Below are positions 1 through 12,492 of a stretch of DNA of 64,000 bases, in pieces. The translations under genes and the position numbers were made by a program. Below the pieces are notes generated by a model. The model did not search any database. It was not told the DNA's origin and saw nothing but the letters and a program-made list of their open reading frames with translations. The first letter of the stretch is position 1. Every line of letters begins with the position of its first letter. This DNA is from Dioscorea cayenensis subsp. rotundata. Lineage: Eukaryota > Streptophyta > Magnoliopsida > Dioscoreales > Dioscoreaceae. The DNA lies in the NCBI RefSeq assembly GCF_009730915.1, contig NC_052479.1:1736001-1800000 (forward strand), written 5' to 3'.

Positions 1-271
1 CATATTAACACAATAACAACAAAGTTAATTAATGATTGATCTTGGTTGCATATCTAGAAGCCCAAGTATATTAAGTAATGCAAAACAATATTCCTAGACA
101 TTGACCTCATTATGTGTTCATTGTAAACAGCATGCAATAGTTATAATCTTGTAGCAAGTAAATTTGGTTTTAATGTTAAATTGTCAAGAAAAGTGATTGA
201 TTTTGAAATAGTAAAGTATAACATGATTTTTGAATCATAATATTTTTCTTTGTCAATGGTTGTATCATAAG

Positions 272-302
<31 letters not shown>

Positions 303-1532
303 TGTTCTAAATTGTAAGTACTTAAATAAGGGAGCAGTTTTTAAACATAATCTAATTATCTACAGAACAAACCTGTGATTTATTTATTTATTTATTATTA
401 TATGAGATAAATTTACAAATTGCTTTTTGTTTTTAAATATTTTTTACTCTTGTGTTGTCTTCCTTTTATTTTTTGTATTTTTTTATCTTGCTAATTGCAC
501 GAGAAACAAAAAACTTATTTTTTTAAATTTACATATTTAAATTCTTACATTATATATATATATATATATATATACTTCAAAGTGAAACCAAGTTTAATTA
601 TTTCAGTCATTGTTAGTTCACTTTAAAAAGTATAATTAATTTTATAGTTGGGAGGAGCCATAACTTCTAAATAAATTTGTCGAAATATATTTAAATATAA
701 AATTTTATAAATTATTCAATTTAATAGAATTTTACAATTTTAAATTTGCAAAAAAAAAAAAAAAGACCCGATGATAATTGTTGACATGGAAATGTTTTAT
801 AGAATATTGAATGTAAAATCAAATCAAATCAATGTCATCAAATCTTTTGTATTAATAATACACATTTAACGTAAATAAATACTTAAAAATTTTAAAAAAT
901 TAACAATTGACATTGAAAGGTCTTAGCGAATATTTAATGAAAAACCAAATAAATATCATCAAATCTTTTTTAATTAATAATATCGCATTTAATGGAAACA
1001 TTACTTTAAGAAATGTTTAAGAAAAAATTACATTTTCAAAACCCTATAGCAGTAACCAATTATACAATTACTTTAAATATATACTAAGCATTTTTCCCTT
1101 CTTTACATCGGAGTTTTTAAAATTATGAGGAGTTTTGAAGCAATATCATATATAAAATAATATAATTAAACAACTCCTACCATGAAAACTATTTTATATC
1201 TTAGATTTTAAAGGTTTTATGGACATTTATTACATAAATAATTAGATATAATTAATATTTTTTTAAATTATTAATATTATAAATAATATAAATAAAAATT
1301 TAAATGTTATTTTAAAAAAATTAAAAATTACTCCTTAAAACGCTATCGAATATATTATACATCCACTTTTTAATAGTATGTATTGATAATTACTTTAAAT
1401 ATATATAAAGTTGTATAAATATTACAGTAACAAATAATTTTTTAAATTAAAAAAAAAAATCTCATGACTTTTTCACCGTCCCAAACAAACATTCTTTGAC
1501 TAAATTAAATTGCATAAAAGAATAATTTATCT

Positions 1533-1584
<52 letters not shown>

Positions 1585-1876
1585 TTTAAAAACATTCGTA
1601 GATTTCATCTCTTAGAATGTTCCTCTTCCTTTGTTGGATTGAAATCCAACCATGATTACTGTTTGGGTGAACTGTCTTATTATACTTGTTAACAATATCA
1701 TAATGAAACCTAGGATGAACAATACCCAAAGAAAAACTATAAAATCAAACTAACTAAACACATTAATTACCAATTCCTCCTTTTGTCTTTCTCTCGGTAC
1801 TGTTGTCAATTAACGTCTGCAGTTGATGTATTGTCATACATATATACATCTTCTACAGATTTTTATAGAAAAGAAA
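1..1876. other. AT-rich intergenic region with TA microsatellites
   Basis: No gene is supported here. The stretch is strongly AT-rich and carries several (TA)n tracts, near 273-296, 551-574 and 1545-1577. A diverged local duplication is visible: the block at about 810-900, with the word ATCAAATCTTTT, recurs at about 935-1015. One possible short reading frame near 1510-1692 consists largely of translated CA/TA microsatellite and is not credible. Confidence 0.7.
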
Positions 1877-2052
1877 TCTATGGACATCCAATTATCAGCT
1901 ATTAGATTTTGGATCACGATCCAATAGTCGACATTGATAAACAATAATAATAATTTTAAACAACAAGTATTGTTTATATTACTGTAGTAGTTACTGTTTA
2001 TCAATGTCGCCCGTTGGATCGAGATCCAACAGCTGATAATAGATGTCCATAG
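1877..2052. repeat. Imperfect inverted repeat (fold-back), 5' of RPC4
   Basis: The left arm (about 1877-1942) and the right arm (about 1996-2052) are reverse complements along most of their length. Shared blocks include CTATGGACATC, TTATCAGCT, GATCCAA and CGACATTGATAAAC. The loop is about 53 bases and AT-rich. The right arm ends about 70 bases upstream of the RPC4 TATA box. It could be a small fold-back MITE or a promoter-associated hairpin. I see no clear target-site duplication. Confidence 0.75.
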
Positions 2053-2122
2053 CACCGAACCCGAGTCCGGACCCAACCCTCAAACTGGTCCGTCCCAACC
2101 AATTCCCATCCGACCCTAAACC

Positions 2123-2150
2123 TATAAAAGCCCATAAACCCAAAACCCTC
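2123..2150 (+). promoter_or_regulatory. RPC4 core promoter: TATA box and AAACCC motifs
   Basis: TATAAAA at 2123-2129 lies about 130 bases upstream of the RPC4 start codon. It is flanked by CCCTAAACC, ATAAACCC and AAAACCC, which resemble plant telo-box/AAACCCTA motifs typical of promoters of translation and growth genes. The 5' leader would begin near 2155. Function is inferred from position and motif only. Confidence 0.5.
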
Positions 2151-2260
2151 GTCTTTCCTCTCCTTCTCTGGCGTCCCTTCCCGACCTTCAACGATCGCTG
2201 CTCATCGCCTCTTGATTCAATCTCCATTTCAAAGGCTCGCGTTCTTCCGATCAATCTACC

Positions 2261-5200
2261 ATGGAGAAGGAATCGAATGCTTCTTCTCCTGCGATGAAGG
2301 TTGATGTTTTTATCTTCGCTTTTGATCCATTATTCGCTGTGAATCCTTGGTTTCTTGGTTCATCTTCTGATTCTCTCTTTGGATCTTTGCAGCCGATGAA
2401 GTTTGCGCCTAAAATAGTTCCTCGGAAGGTGGCAAAGGCTGCCATACCGAAATCGTTTGTCGCTCTTGCTTTGTTATTGATCTGTGAGCTGTTTTTTGTT
2501 CTGGATCTTGAGTTTGGATTCATAGTGTTTTTGTTGTTTTGTTGGATTTAGGGAACCGGTTGATACGAAGAATGATGTGATTGATAAGGAGTTGCTTTCG
2601 AAGCTTAGCAGTGTAAAGGTTGTATCTTTCTTTAATCACTCTGTTTTGCTTGTTTGTTTGTGTGAGCGTGTGTGTGGGTTTTGTTCTAATCGGGCTGCTT
2701 CAATTTGGAGCTCTTATTTAGAATGATGGTCCTGGTAGGAGAATGCCAAACAATGATAGGAAATGTAAGTGCTTTTGGTTTATCAATTATAAGTTTTACC
2801 ATGCTTTATGATTTGAATTATTCCCTTATTGCTATGGAACTTTGATCATGATACTTTATGTTGTTTTTAATGTTTTATTGTCATACAGTAAATCATCTTT
2901 CAGTGAAGCCTTTAGCTTATGTTTTTTTTTTTTGTTGGCTATCTTGTCATTACAGAGTGACATACATTTATAATAATTATGCAAGAGAGCTCAATGCTCC
3001 TTATATGTTTATAGCATGCAATTGGACACAACCCATGACTACATCAACAATATTGCATTGACCTTTTACTTTGATTTCTCCTCTTGTCAATTTTGTGATG
3101 CATTAAATGAATGTTTTGTGAATAGAGTACAATTATTGTAAAGGGACTGTAAGCTTCATGAAGTGTCCAACATGGTACTTCCTATTTTATAAATTGTTTC
3201 AAATGCAATCTGCAACTTGGCTTTCTTGTTATATTGAAATAAGGGCATATAACATATTGATATCTAAAAGATTTCAATGAGACTTGTCATGTTATAGTAG
3301 TTTATTCAAGAATATATTATGAAGGTATGTCTTGTCGACATGAACAAGATATGCTGTCAAGATCCATTTCAACTTGTGAAAAACTGGACTGGTGCTTTGA
3401 ATCCATTTTTGAATCAGCTGATGCTGCATTGTAACATGTTGAGACGAGACCAGATCCCTACTCTATCATGATAGCTGCACTTGAATAGTTGTTTTGATCC
3501 TGAAGTGCATATGTAATATGATCCTCTCTGCAAATGGTACACTTGAACAGTTGATTTCATGAATATGATCCATATACAAATTTAAAAAAGCGCTCTGCAA
3601 ATGCTTGCACCTCAACATTCAGTCTCAGAAATATGAACCTTGCAAAAATGTGTTGCGAATGCTTTTCCAACATTTGACCTCGGGAAAATTGCTTTGGATG
3701 AATGCTTGCTGATTAACTCTGTGCAAGCATTGATAACATATATTTGGCCCCTGATAATTTCATATTCTACTACACATATTCTAGGCATCATTTGATTTCC
3801 TGCCTTATCTATATTATTCTTTGAGGTTTTGGTTTGGATAATTATGATCTTATTAGTTTTTGAAGATTAATAGAACCAAGTAATACATGCATAACCCACC
3901 TTCTTTTCTTTTAAAAGATTTATGTATAGGCTCTGTTTCCCAATTAAATGAAATATGGATGATATTTGGGTCTTTACAACCTATAACACAAGGATGTATT
4001 TGGTTGGCTGTTTTGTTCCATATGAACAAAGAGATGGGAAAGAGACTTCTTTTGCAAAACCTGTAATATGCTAATTTGCAAACTTATTGGGTAGACAGAA
4101 GTTCATCTATTTTTTTCTCACACCCGCAAGATTTTGAAATCAGAGCTTCTAGTTTTGCTGAGTTTCTTTCTGCTGAGGGCTTAGCTCTATTTGACATTAT
4201 GTTTTGTCTTCAGTATAGTTCATGTAAATTCCTTTTGGTGCTTATTATATACACATCTTACGATTGAATTTCTTATTGTCCAAACATTCCTGGAAAAGGT
4301 GAATTAAACTTGATCAAATGCCCACTTTTACGTCATTCTGAGGTTACCACTGAAATTTCCTGTCTGTTGCATTATTAACCAATATCGTGGCGCAAAGTTA
4401 GGAAAAAAAAAAAACTTTTGCCATGAAGCCACGAACATCATGTTGTTTATAGCACTGGATTGGTGCAACCTAAAGAGAAGATTTTGCGCGCCTTGGCGAT
4501 GAATGGCAGACTGGAAGTTCTAAGGATTTTCCTTGTGATTAACAGAATCATTTGTATTTGTCTACATCAAGCATATTGATAATTATCTTTATTAAATCCT
4601 GCCACGCTTCATATTCATCTTGTTATTGCAGTTGCATTCGCAATGGGAAATGATTCAACAAAGGCAAGGCCATTTGGCAAACCCAGACTTGGGTATGATG
4701 GTGGTAAGCTCACTGTTGCATAATAGTTACCAATTTCCTTTCTCCATTTATTAACTTGATTAATTTGGGAATTTATCATCCTTTCCCTTTGAATAAACTG
4801 TTCTGTTTGGCCAGATGTTTATAACGCATCAGGTTCAAAAAAAGAGAAAGAATACATTGAACCCTGGGTGAGTAACCAGAGCACTACCACAATCAAATTG
4901 CAAAATGCTTTCCTATGCGTGTTCCTCATCCTTCCTTTTCCTGTTTCGACTCCAATTGTAGGACTACAGCCACTCATACTATCCTGTCACACTTCCTTTA
5001 AGGAGGCCATATATGGGAGATCCTGGTAAATTATCGTGAACGGAATTTAGCTGCCTGATTATCAAGACATGATGCTCAACATTCTCAATTTTATTTCAGA
5101 AACTCTTGATGAAGAAGAATTTGGCCAGAACTCAACCAGCACCACTTTTGATGAGTCACTAATTGACCCTACAGATGAGCTCGAGCTTTTGGTTTGTAAC

Positions 5201-5784
5201 TTCCACTAGCACAGTGCATTAGTTACAGCATATTTGTTAATGTATCATTTCTCTCACATCTTTAATGCAACAACAGGAGAAGAGTGATGAAGCACAAATG
5301 CTTCTTTTCCAGTTTCCTAAACAATTTTCACTTCCAAAAGTGTCTGCTGGTGATGCAAAAGGCAAATCAGTTATTAGGGAAGAAGATGATACAGAGATCA
5401 AAGGGCATAATGCCAGGAAAGGCTGTACTTTAAAAGAGCTACCTGCTGGTTTCATGGGAAAGTTACTGGTATACAGAAGTGGTGCTGTCAAATTGAAGTT
5501 AGGAGAATCCCTTTTTGACGTATGTGAAAAATACGAAAACTCAATATGCTTGGTTCATTCTCATTGTCAATTTCTTTAACAATTGCATGCAGTGCATTAT
5601 GATAATAAACTTGAATTGTGAGCAGGTTTCTCCAGGTTCAGATTGTGGTTTTGCACAAGAGGTCACTGCAATCAGAACTGACATGAAACAATGTTGTGTG
5701 CTTGGTGAGCTTAGCAAGCGCGCGATTGTGACTCCAGATGTCGATTCCCTTTTCGATTCTATGGAACATACAGGCCATTCCTAG
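2261..5784 (+). CDS. RPC4: DNA-directed RNA polymerase III subunit RPC4 (C53/POLR3D family)
   Basis: Ten exons read continuously with GT-AG introns: 2261-2299, 2393-2454, 2552-2618, 2722-2764, 4632-4703, 4815-4867, 4962-5025, 5100-5191, 5277-5519 and 5626-5784. They give 297 residues. RPC4 is a nuclear Pol III subunit that forms a TFIIF-like heterodimer with RPC5 and acts in initiation, termination and reinitiation on tRNA and 5S genes. Two family hallmarks are visible: the short N-terminal motif MKFAPKIVPRK (about residues 15-25) and the C-terminal RPC4 domain from about residue 219 (LPAGFMGKLLV, then VSPGSDCGFAQ and CCVLGELSKRA, ending TPDVDSLF). The middle is acidic and low in complexity, as usual. 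Intron 4 is long (about 1.9 kb). All exon phases fit, and no frame break is seen, in contrast to RAPTOR. The start at 2261 is the first ATG after the predicted leader and gives the conserved N-terminus. Exon 2 uses the donor GTTTGT at 2455, chosen because it alone restores the frame into exon 3. Confidence 0.93.
2765..4631 (+). other. RPC4 intron 4 (long)
   Basis: This 1.87-kb intron lies between exons 4 and 5 of RPC4, with donor GTAAGT and acceptor TTATTGCAG. It is T-rich on the sense strand. The apparent short reading frames inside it (for example near 2858-3061 and 4076-4267) have no recognisable domain and fall within the intron. Confidence 0.8.
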
Positions 5785-6420
5785 TTCAACCAAACAAAAA
5801 ATTAGATGTGTGTATGTGCGGGCATGTGCGCGCTAATATGTGTACAATTATTTTTTACTAATATTGTAATAAGCAAGTGTTTTGGTCAAATAAACTTTGT
5901 TGTTTCTTCACATATAGATCAAATGGTCTTGTAATTCTTCATCAACTATTTGTAAACTCATATTGATTTACAGAAATGCTTGTTTTGTTACAAGAGCAGA
6001 CATCTTTCTTTGTATATATTGTTAAAATTATCACAGTGAAAACTCTAAATAGATATCGAAGAAAATATTAGAAAAGAATGTCTGAATTTTACTTTGGAAA
6101 AATCAGAAGATTTTAGAACCATGTACAATTGCTATAAACACTCAATTAGTTGTAACATTTGGAAATCAAGTATTGAGTGAAAAAAACTTTGTCAAGCTGG
6201 TCCTCTAACTTCTAAATGCCCACATTCTAATTTTTTTTTTTTCATAATCTAAATTCACGCTTCAAACTTCCACATTTAAATCCTAATTCCAATTCTCTTT
6301 ATAACTATACCCTACTTAAATATTAGCTTAATCCAATTTTCATACCCAAGTCCTCAAACTAACATCTGTTATTGAATTATCAATATCTAAACTTGTGATT
6401 AAATATATACAATTTTTTCT
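5785..6420. other. RPC4 3' flank / AT-rich spacer
   Basis: Downstream of the RPC4 stop there is a GT-rich stretch and several AATAAA-like words (for example AAATAAACTTTG near 5890) suitable for polyadenylation. The rest is AT-rich, with no gene that I can support. Confidence 0.5.
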
Positions 6421-6650
6421 TATAAAGTGGATAAACCACAAATGCATTTAAAGAGAAAACAAATACAAGAGGGGACAACAGTCCCATGGTACAGAAGATG
6501 AACAAAAAGAAAATACAAACAAAGAGATCCATCAAGAACGGAGATAACAAAGAGCCCTCCTAGGGACTACCCTAAGGGAACATTCAAAGCAAGTAGACTA
6601 GCGGGAGCAGTCTGCTAGGACATCATCAAAGTCTTCCAGCTTCTGTTTGT
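6421..6650 (-). mobile_element. LINE 3' end fragment (non-coding tail)
   Basis: The block begins with AAAGTGGATAAACCAC, which on the minus strand reads GTGGTTTATCCACTTT, a motif I associate with plant L1-like LINE 3' ends. The same motif occurs at the edge of the coding LINE fragment near 61440. The following 200 bases are purine-rich on the plus strand and resemble a LINE 3' untranslated region. No reverse-transcriptase coding sequence remains here, so the assignment rests on the terminal motif and the comparison with 61440. Confidence 0.45.
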
Positions 6651-7460
6651 TTGTTTGTTTTTTTTTGCTAAATACTCCTAAAACTGAATACTCTTGATCA
6701 AAGCAACTGATATCAAAACTGAATTAAAAATGCAATTATTTGTTTCAAACAAAATCTACAAAATAATTGCTCTTGCGAGTAAAGAACATGCCATCCTATC
6801 TCTATGACCTAGTCCCTGGTGTCAACCTCCCTAGAGGTCAGCAATCGAGTTTGGGGTCCTACTAAGCCTTAGATTCTAAGCAAAGTGATTCTAGTTGGAA
6901 GTCGCAAAAGTACAACTGAAGAACAAGTGGTCTTCAACTTGAATAACTCTTTTTACAAAATTTAATTAATTAGTCAAAGTATTAATAAAAATAATATAAT
7001 TTTAATTAAAAAGTATATGATTTGCTCCAATATAATACATAAAAGTACCCATACAGCGGTTTTAATAATATAATTATCAGTAGTATATATATATATATAT
7101 ATTGACAAAAGTGACCTGCACCACCACATAAGTGAGCTATTAAAGAGACAAATCAATACAGTGGTGCATCAATTTCATTAGTTTTAATAATTTTTTAGAA
7201 ATTTACAATGATGATATATCACGTGCACCACCGACAACCGTAATAGTTAATATTTCCGTCTAATAAAATATTCCTTCTCCCAAAAAAGGACCAATAAATA
7301 GCACTGTACTCCATAAGAATTTGACTCAACGCCGCTCGGTTGCCATTATAGATGATTTATCAAAAGCTATCCAGTGGTTGTTGCAGATATTAAGATATAT
7401 AAGTATATATAAAGGACAAAAAGGTAATTTTCATATCGAAGCAAATCTGAAAACGAAGGC
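6651..7460. other. Spacer between the LINE tail and LOR1
   Basis: The sequence is AT-rich with a (TA)n tract at about 7085-7102. The segment 6780-6940 is less AT-rich (for example CCTAGTCCCTGGTGTCAACC) and may be transposon-derived, but I recognise no family. No gene is supported. Confidence 0.5.
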
Positions 7461-7467
7461 TATAAAA
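7461..7467 (+). promoter_or_regulatory. TATA box of LOR1
   Basis: TATAAAA lies about 60 bases upstream of the ATG at 7522. If it directs initiation near 7490, the ATG inside the TATA motif at 7467 would not be transcribed. An ATG at 7497, in another frame, would be the first in the leader. This supports 7522 as the start of the frame carrying the conserved CAPY motif. Confidence 0.5.
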
Positions 7468-7521
7468 TGGAGGAAAGCCCATGTGTTTCGTCTTCGATGT
7501 TTGCTGCGAAGAAGGGGATCA

Positions 7522-9149
7522 ATGGCGATGCTGAGGGTCTCCAAGCTAACTGGAGCGGTGGTGGGGTTGCTGGAGGGATTGGCGCCTGGGGTTCCGGCGC
7601 CGACGCCGTGGGCGGAGCCGGTTCTGGCCCAGATCCCGGTGGTGGGGCAGCAGTATTGCGCGCCGTACACCGTCGATCTAACGGTGGCGAATAAGCCTGA
7701 TCAGCATCTCCGATGGGGACTTCACCGTCACCGATGTGAATGGGAATTTGGTTTTCAAGGTTAAGAGCAAGGTCCTCAGCCTCCGTGATCGCCGGGTTCT
7801 CGTTGACGCCGCCGGAAACACCATCATTTCGATGCAGCAAAAGGTATGTAGATTTCTTCTTCTTCTTCTTCTTCTTGATTTCTATTGTGATTTGTGGATT
7901 TGATCTGATTTTCGATGTTGAAATATGATTATTTTGTTTTCAATCTCAGGTTGGAATTATAGATTTGTTTGTAATTTTGAAATTGGATGTGAACCTGAAA
8001 CCCTAATTATTTCTTTTATATATATATATATAAATGTGAGAAATTGGTGAATTATTTTCTTTGTGATTTTTTATAAGATGTAATGAAAAAAATATATAAA
8101 AATTTGTTTTCAATTTTTTTAAGAATTTTTTTCTGTGAAAAAGAATAGATAAACAATCAATTTATCAATCAATTTATCGCTTAAAAATTAAGATTTATTT
8201 ATTTTATTATTTTATTATTTTAATGAAGAAAGTGACAGCACCACTGATTTATTGTAAAACAATATAAACAAATAAAAAACGAAACGAATACAAACTCAAA
8301 ATAAAAATTAAAAATCAAGAGAGATACTAAACTGCAAAAGAGTCAGCTTTATTCACCATGAGTTCAAATTTCTTATTAATTTTTATTTTTTAAAAATTAC
8401 TCATATTCCATATACTAATTTTTCAACAGGTAGAGTAAGAAATAGTCAATTAGTTTGGACACTTTGGAGTTAATAATATTTCAAACTACAAAAAAATTGA
8501 TTTTATTTTAAATATTCATGAACAAAATCAAACAGTCATATGTAGAGTTAGTCATTACTTATAAGAACTTAATGGGAAAATGATATATTTAATAACTAAA
8601 AACCTTTTTCATTTTTTACTATAAAATTCTCTCTTGATGAATTGATTTATTTAAATCTTTTTGCAGCTAATGAGCATTAGAAAAAAATGGGAAGTATTCA
8701 AGGGTGAAAGCACTGATAAAAAAGACTTGCTATTCTCTACCAAGAAGTCTTCACTAATTCAATTCAAGACTGAGCTTGATGTGTTCTTAGCTTCAAATAC
8801 CTCCAAAAAGGTTTGTGATTTTAAGATTAAAGGCAGCTATCTTGAGAGGTCATGCTCCATTTTCCTTGGAGAAACAAGTACTATAATTGCTCAAGTAAGA
8901 ACCCTGCCTTGAATTCCCATACCCATTTCCATTTGCATTTGCATTTGCATTTGCTTCTTAAATTTCTCATTAATTTTAATTAATTATTAATTAGTTATGT
9001 TAATTCAGATGAGCAGAAAGTATTCAGTGACAAATGTAGTGATGGGAAAGGATGCATTTGGTGTGACTATTTGCTCAAACATGGACCATGCTTTTATTGT
9101 TGCTCTCATTGTTATTCTTCATGATATCAACAAAGAAAAGGAAGTTTAG
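7522..9149 (+). CDS. LURP-one-related (LOR) protein, copy 1, with a frame break in exon 1
   Basis: There are three exons: 7522-7843, 8667-8894 (228 nt) and 9009-9149 (141 nt, ending TAG). The LOR family (Pfam LOR/DUF567) has a tubby-like beta-barrel around a central helix; plant members such as LURP1 contribute to basal defence, but most have no defined biochemical role. Visible signatures are VVGQQYCAPYTVDL, SDGDFTVTDVNGN, SMQQK at the exon 1/2 junction, KKWEVFKGES, VCDFKIKGSYLERSC, and MSRKYSVTNVVMGKD with DHAFIVALIVIL in exon 3. The frame breaks near 7695: CAPY...VANK is in one frame and LISISDGDF in the next. Aligned with copy 2, the spacing is exact if one C in AAGCCTG is extra, so a sequencing error or a very recent mutation fits. 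The N-terminal 30 residues are unlike typical LOR starts and are uncertain. Neighbour LOR2 has identical exon 2 and 3 lengths. Confidence 0.82.
7844..8666 (+). other. LOR1 intron 1
   Basis: This AT-rich intron (donor GTATGT, acceptor TTTGCAG) begins with a (TTC)n tract at 7854-7876 and holds a (TA)n tract near 8021-8032. No further coding signal is seen. Confidence 0.75.
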
Positions 9150-10698
9150 CATTTCATGCAGAGATTCTAACTTGTCTACATGCATTCATTGGTGATTTAG
9201 TTATATTGATATTTGGTGTTTTTGGGGTGTGTTAAGCAGCTTTGGTTATTAGAAAACAGTTGTCTAGTATTTTTTATTTATTCATTTCATTATATGAACA
9301 AGTTATGGAATCTAACTCTTTGGCTTTTGAGTTAAAAAAATAAATAAATAAAATATCATAAGTTGAAGTACATGTTTTAATTTTCATGTCTTGGAGTACT
9401 CTTGGCAGATTGAATTTTTTGATTCATTTTATTTGATTTAAATAATAACATAAATTTTATTGAGATCTTGAGGTGTATTTGGGTTGATATAACATACTCA
9501 AATCATTTTGTTCAAAGATGTATATTTTTTTAACTATAAATATCAGAGGCGCTTGTCGCCTATTAATAATAATAATAAAAAATCTCGATTTGTGTTGGTA
9601 ATAAAAAATAATTATGTGATCATATTAAAAACTTCTAAAACAAATTTTCTATTGATGTTCTGATATGGTTTTGAGGTAAATTTTGAAATATTTTATTTAT
9701 TATAAAATGTATACAGATAACTAGAGGTAAGCGTTAGTATCACTCCATCCACTAGAAATTTTTTAAAATAATAATTTTAGAAACAAACTTTTAATTTCTC
9801 TTGATTCACCACAAATGCTTAAAGTTTAATTTGTTTAATCAAATCTTTTTTTAGAAATCCTAAATTTTAATGAAGCTGATGATATCATGATACACGAATT
9901 TATTAAAAAAAATAAAAGCTACAAAAAACACATCAAATCCTTTATTTATTTATTTATTTTTACGTCAAGCGCTATATACATTAGGGATGTGCACATGAGC
10001 TGGAACTTAATCGTTCAACTCATACACCCTTAATTGGGGATGGGGGATGAGAGATTTGGACTGTGAGCTTGCACCTACAACTGTGGTCTCTTACAATTAT
10101 TGCTTCCAACAAGTTACTTTTTGAATGTCTCATTTTCATTTTCAGCAATAAAGCCAAGTACCGCTAGACTATAAGTCTTTTGGTAAAAAATAGATTTTAT
10201 GAATAATTTTTTTAAATGATGTGGGTGGATGTCGAATTAACATCATCATTCTCTTTCTCATTTTTTTAAATTTATTTTTTTTATCAATTAAATTCTAAAT
10301 TTAACTTTATAAATGGTAAACTGTAAATATACAATTTTATAGTATTTGAATTTAAGATTTTAAACTTTAAATGGGTGCTTATTGTCATGTGTAAAAAAAA
10401 AATTAAGATTATATATATATATATAACATTCTATAATTGTTAGTATTTTTATTAGTATTGAAAGATTTCTATAATTTAAATTTGATTTATGAAAGAAAAA
10501 AATTGACGCCGATTACGGCATCTATTTATATAGCAACATGCTACCGGATAATAATTTAAAAAAATCTCAAGATTTTTTTAAATAAAAATCTCAGAAATTA
10601 AAAACAAATGTAAATTTAAATTTAAAATTATTTTTTTTTTGAAAGAGTCCAATCAAACAGAGAACCGAGCTTCGCCAGAGCTACGCGATCCTTGATTC
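9150..10698. other. LOR1-LOR2 spacer
   Basis: The sequence is AT-rich and carries the LOR1 3' region and the LOR2 promoter. A small perfect hairpin, AGGCGCTTGTCGCCT, sits near 9547. There is a short (TA)n tract near 10410-10424. No gene is supported. Confidence 0.6.
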
Positions 10699-11855
10699 AT
10701 GGCGACGCCGAGCATGCCACCGCCTGCGATGCCGCCATCGGTGGTGGTTGTTGGTCAGCAGTACTGCGCTCCATACCCAGTTGATCTCACTGTGAAGAAG
10801 AAAGCACTCAGCTTGTCGGACGGTGACTTCTCCGTCTTGGACGTCAATGGAAATGCGGTTTTCACTCGTTGATGCCGCTGGGAACCCTATCATTTCCATG
10901 CAACAAAAGGTCTTTTTGATGATGTTATTGACTTTTTGTTTATGCTGATATGATAATTTGATTTGTTTGTTTGATATCTATTGTCTTGAATTTTTGATTG
11001 TTTTGATTGAGAGTGGATTTCATTAATTTCACAATTTGTTGTGGTCCTGGAATCCCTAAATAGGATAACGTGGTTTGATCTTAGTTTATAAGATTTAATC
11101 ATCTTGTTTGCTGTCTCTTTTGTTGCTCTTGATTTGTTTGAGCGAGATTTGTTTTCAAGTCCTAGAATCCTTAGATGTTGAAATTAGAAGGTGATACTTT
11201 TGAGTAAAATGAAAATTTTATTATTCTGCATTTCAATTTTCAATATTTCATATTCAAATCTCGGAGAAATTTGATTTCCAAACTGTTAAGTTTTTGGGAT
11301 AAAATTATTTTAGGGTTTTTCTTTCAAAATGTCTTTTTTCAGATGTTTAGTATGCATAGAAGATGGCAAGTATTCAGGGGTGACAGCTCTGATGAAAAAG
11401 ATTTGCTATTTTCTGCCAAGAAGTCTTCAATGATCCAATTCAAAACACAGCTTGATGTGTTTTTAGCTTCCAACACCACTGAGCATACTTGTGACTTTAA
11501 GATTAAAGGCAGCTATTTTGAGCGAGCATGCACCATTTACCTTGGAGAGTCAAGCACCATAGTAGCCCAAGTGAGTCCTTGAGCATGCTTCATGATTCCA
11601 TTTACTTTGAACTTCCATTTTCAGCACCCTATTCTTCCCATTAAATAAAGAGCCTTTTGTTTTTTATTTAATGACGATGGATTGTTTGAGTTTATTTTAC
11701 TGATATTGATGCAGATGAGCAGGAAATATACAGTTACAAACATTGTGCTGGGGAGGGATACATTTGGTGTGACTGTCTATCCAAATATTGATTATGCGTT
11801 CATCGTTTCTCTCGTTATCATTCTTGATGAGATTAACAAAGATAGGGAAGATTGA
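10699..11855 (+). pseudogene. LURP-one-related (LOR) gene, copy 2, with an internal deletion in exon 1
   Basis: The three-exon layout matches copy 1: 10699-10909, 11343-11570 (228 nt) and 11715-11855 (141 nt, ending TGA). Exon 1 starts MATPSMPPPAMPP and continues VVGQQYCAPYPVDLTVKKK and LSDGDFSVLDVNGNAVF. It then jumps to LVDAAGNPIISMQQK in a different frame. Compared with copy 1, about 41 bases coding for roughly KVK..LSLRDRRV are missing at about 10863, which destroys the frame and removes a conserved barrel strand. Exons 2 and 3 are intact (HRRWQVFRGDS, CDFKIKGSYFERAC, MSRKYTVTNIVLGRD, VYPNIDYAFIVSLVIILDE). A shorter protein from the ATG at 11343 is possible but would lack half of the domain. 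The deletion is not a homopolymer change, so it is the best pseudogene candidate of the window. Misassembly of a GC-rich stretch is the alternative. Confidence 0.75.
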
Positions 11856-12492
11856 GACATCTTTCTTATTTTTTATTGTATGCATGTTCCTCTCAACTTG
11901 CTGAGGTTTTTCTTATGGTTTGTGATATTATGCTGTAAATTAAAAATAAGCTGTTTTCTCAAGATACATGTTGTATTGTAATTGTGCTCAAATAAAGGCC
12001 TATGACACTTGTGACTGCCAATGAATATTTATACCAGGATGATCCTTCTCTATTTTTGTTTTCTTGTATCTAATACCACTTGATTAATGTTACATCATAA
12101 ATGTATAAAAGTTGTCTTCTCATACTAGTATAACTTGGTCGTGGACAATCAGTTAAATTATCAGGTAGCAAGCCTTCATGGGAACCCACCCAGGGATAAA
12201 ACTCCTGGTCAAGCCTTGCTGGAAGATACTAGACTAAGGCCGACAATAAGAGTCCATGTACTATTTGCCTTGGGAATTTTAAAATTGTGCTAGACTTTAT
12301 TAGATTTCTCATTATTGCCTAAAATCAATTGCTTCGAATTTTCATTTGTAATTGTCTGATTATTGATGTGATGATTGATCATAGACCACCATTTCTTATG
12401 CTAACTGCTAGATCATTGGTCATCCACATAGTTGTTGCTATCTTATCTTAAACATTTTTCAAGTGGTGCTGATTAGTGATTCCAAACTCTTT
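11856..12492. other. LOR2 3' region
   Basis: This holds the 3' untranslated region of LOR2, with AATAAAGG near 11992 as a plausible polyadenylation signal, followed by sequence without a recognisable gene that leads into the LOR relic. Confidence 0.5.

Noticed and set aside
7467..7694. 75-residue frame starting at 7467 as the LOR1 N-terminus
   Set aside because: Its ATG overlaps the TATA box, and its frame does not carry the conserved CAPY motif; the family sequence is in the frame of 7522.
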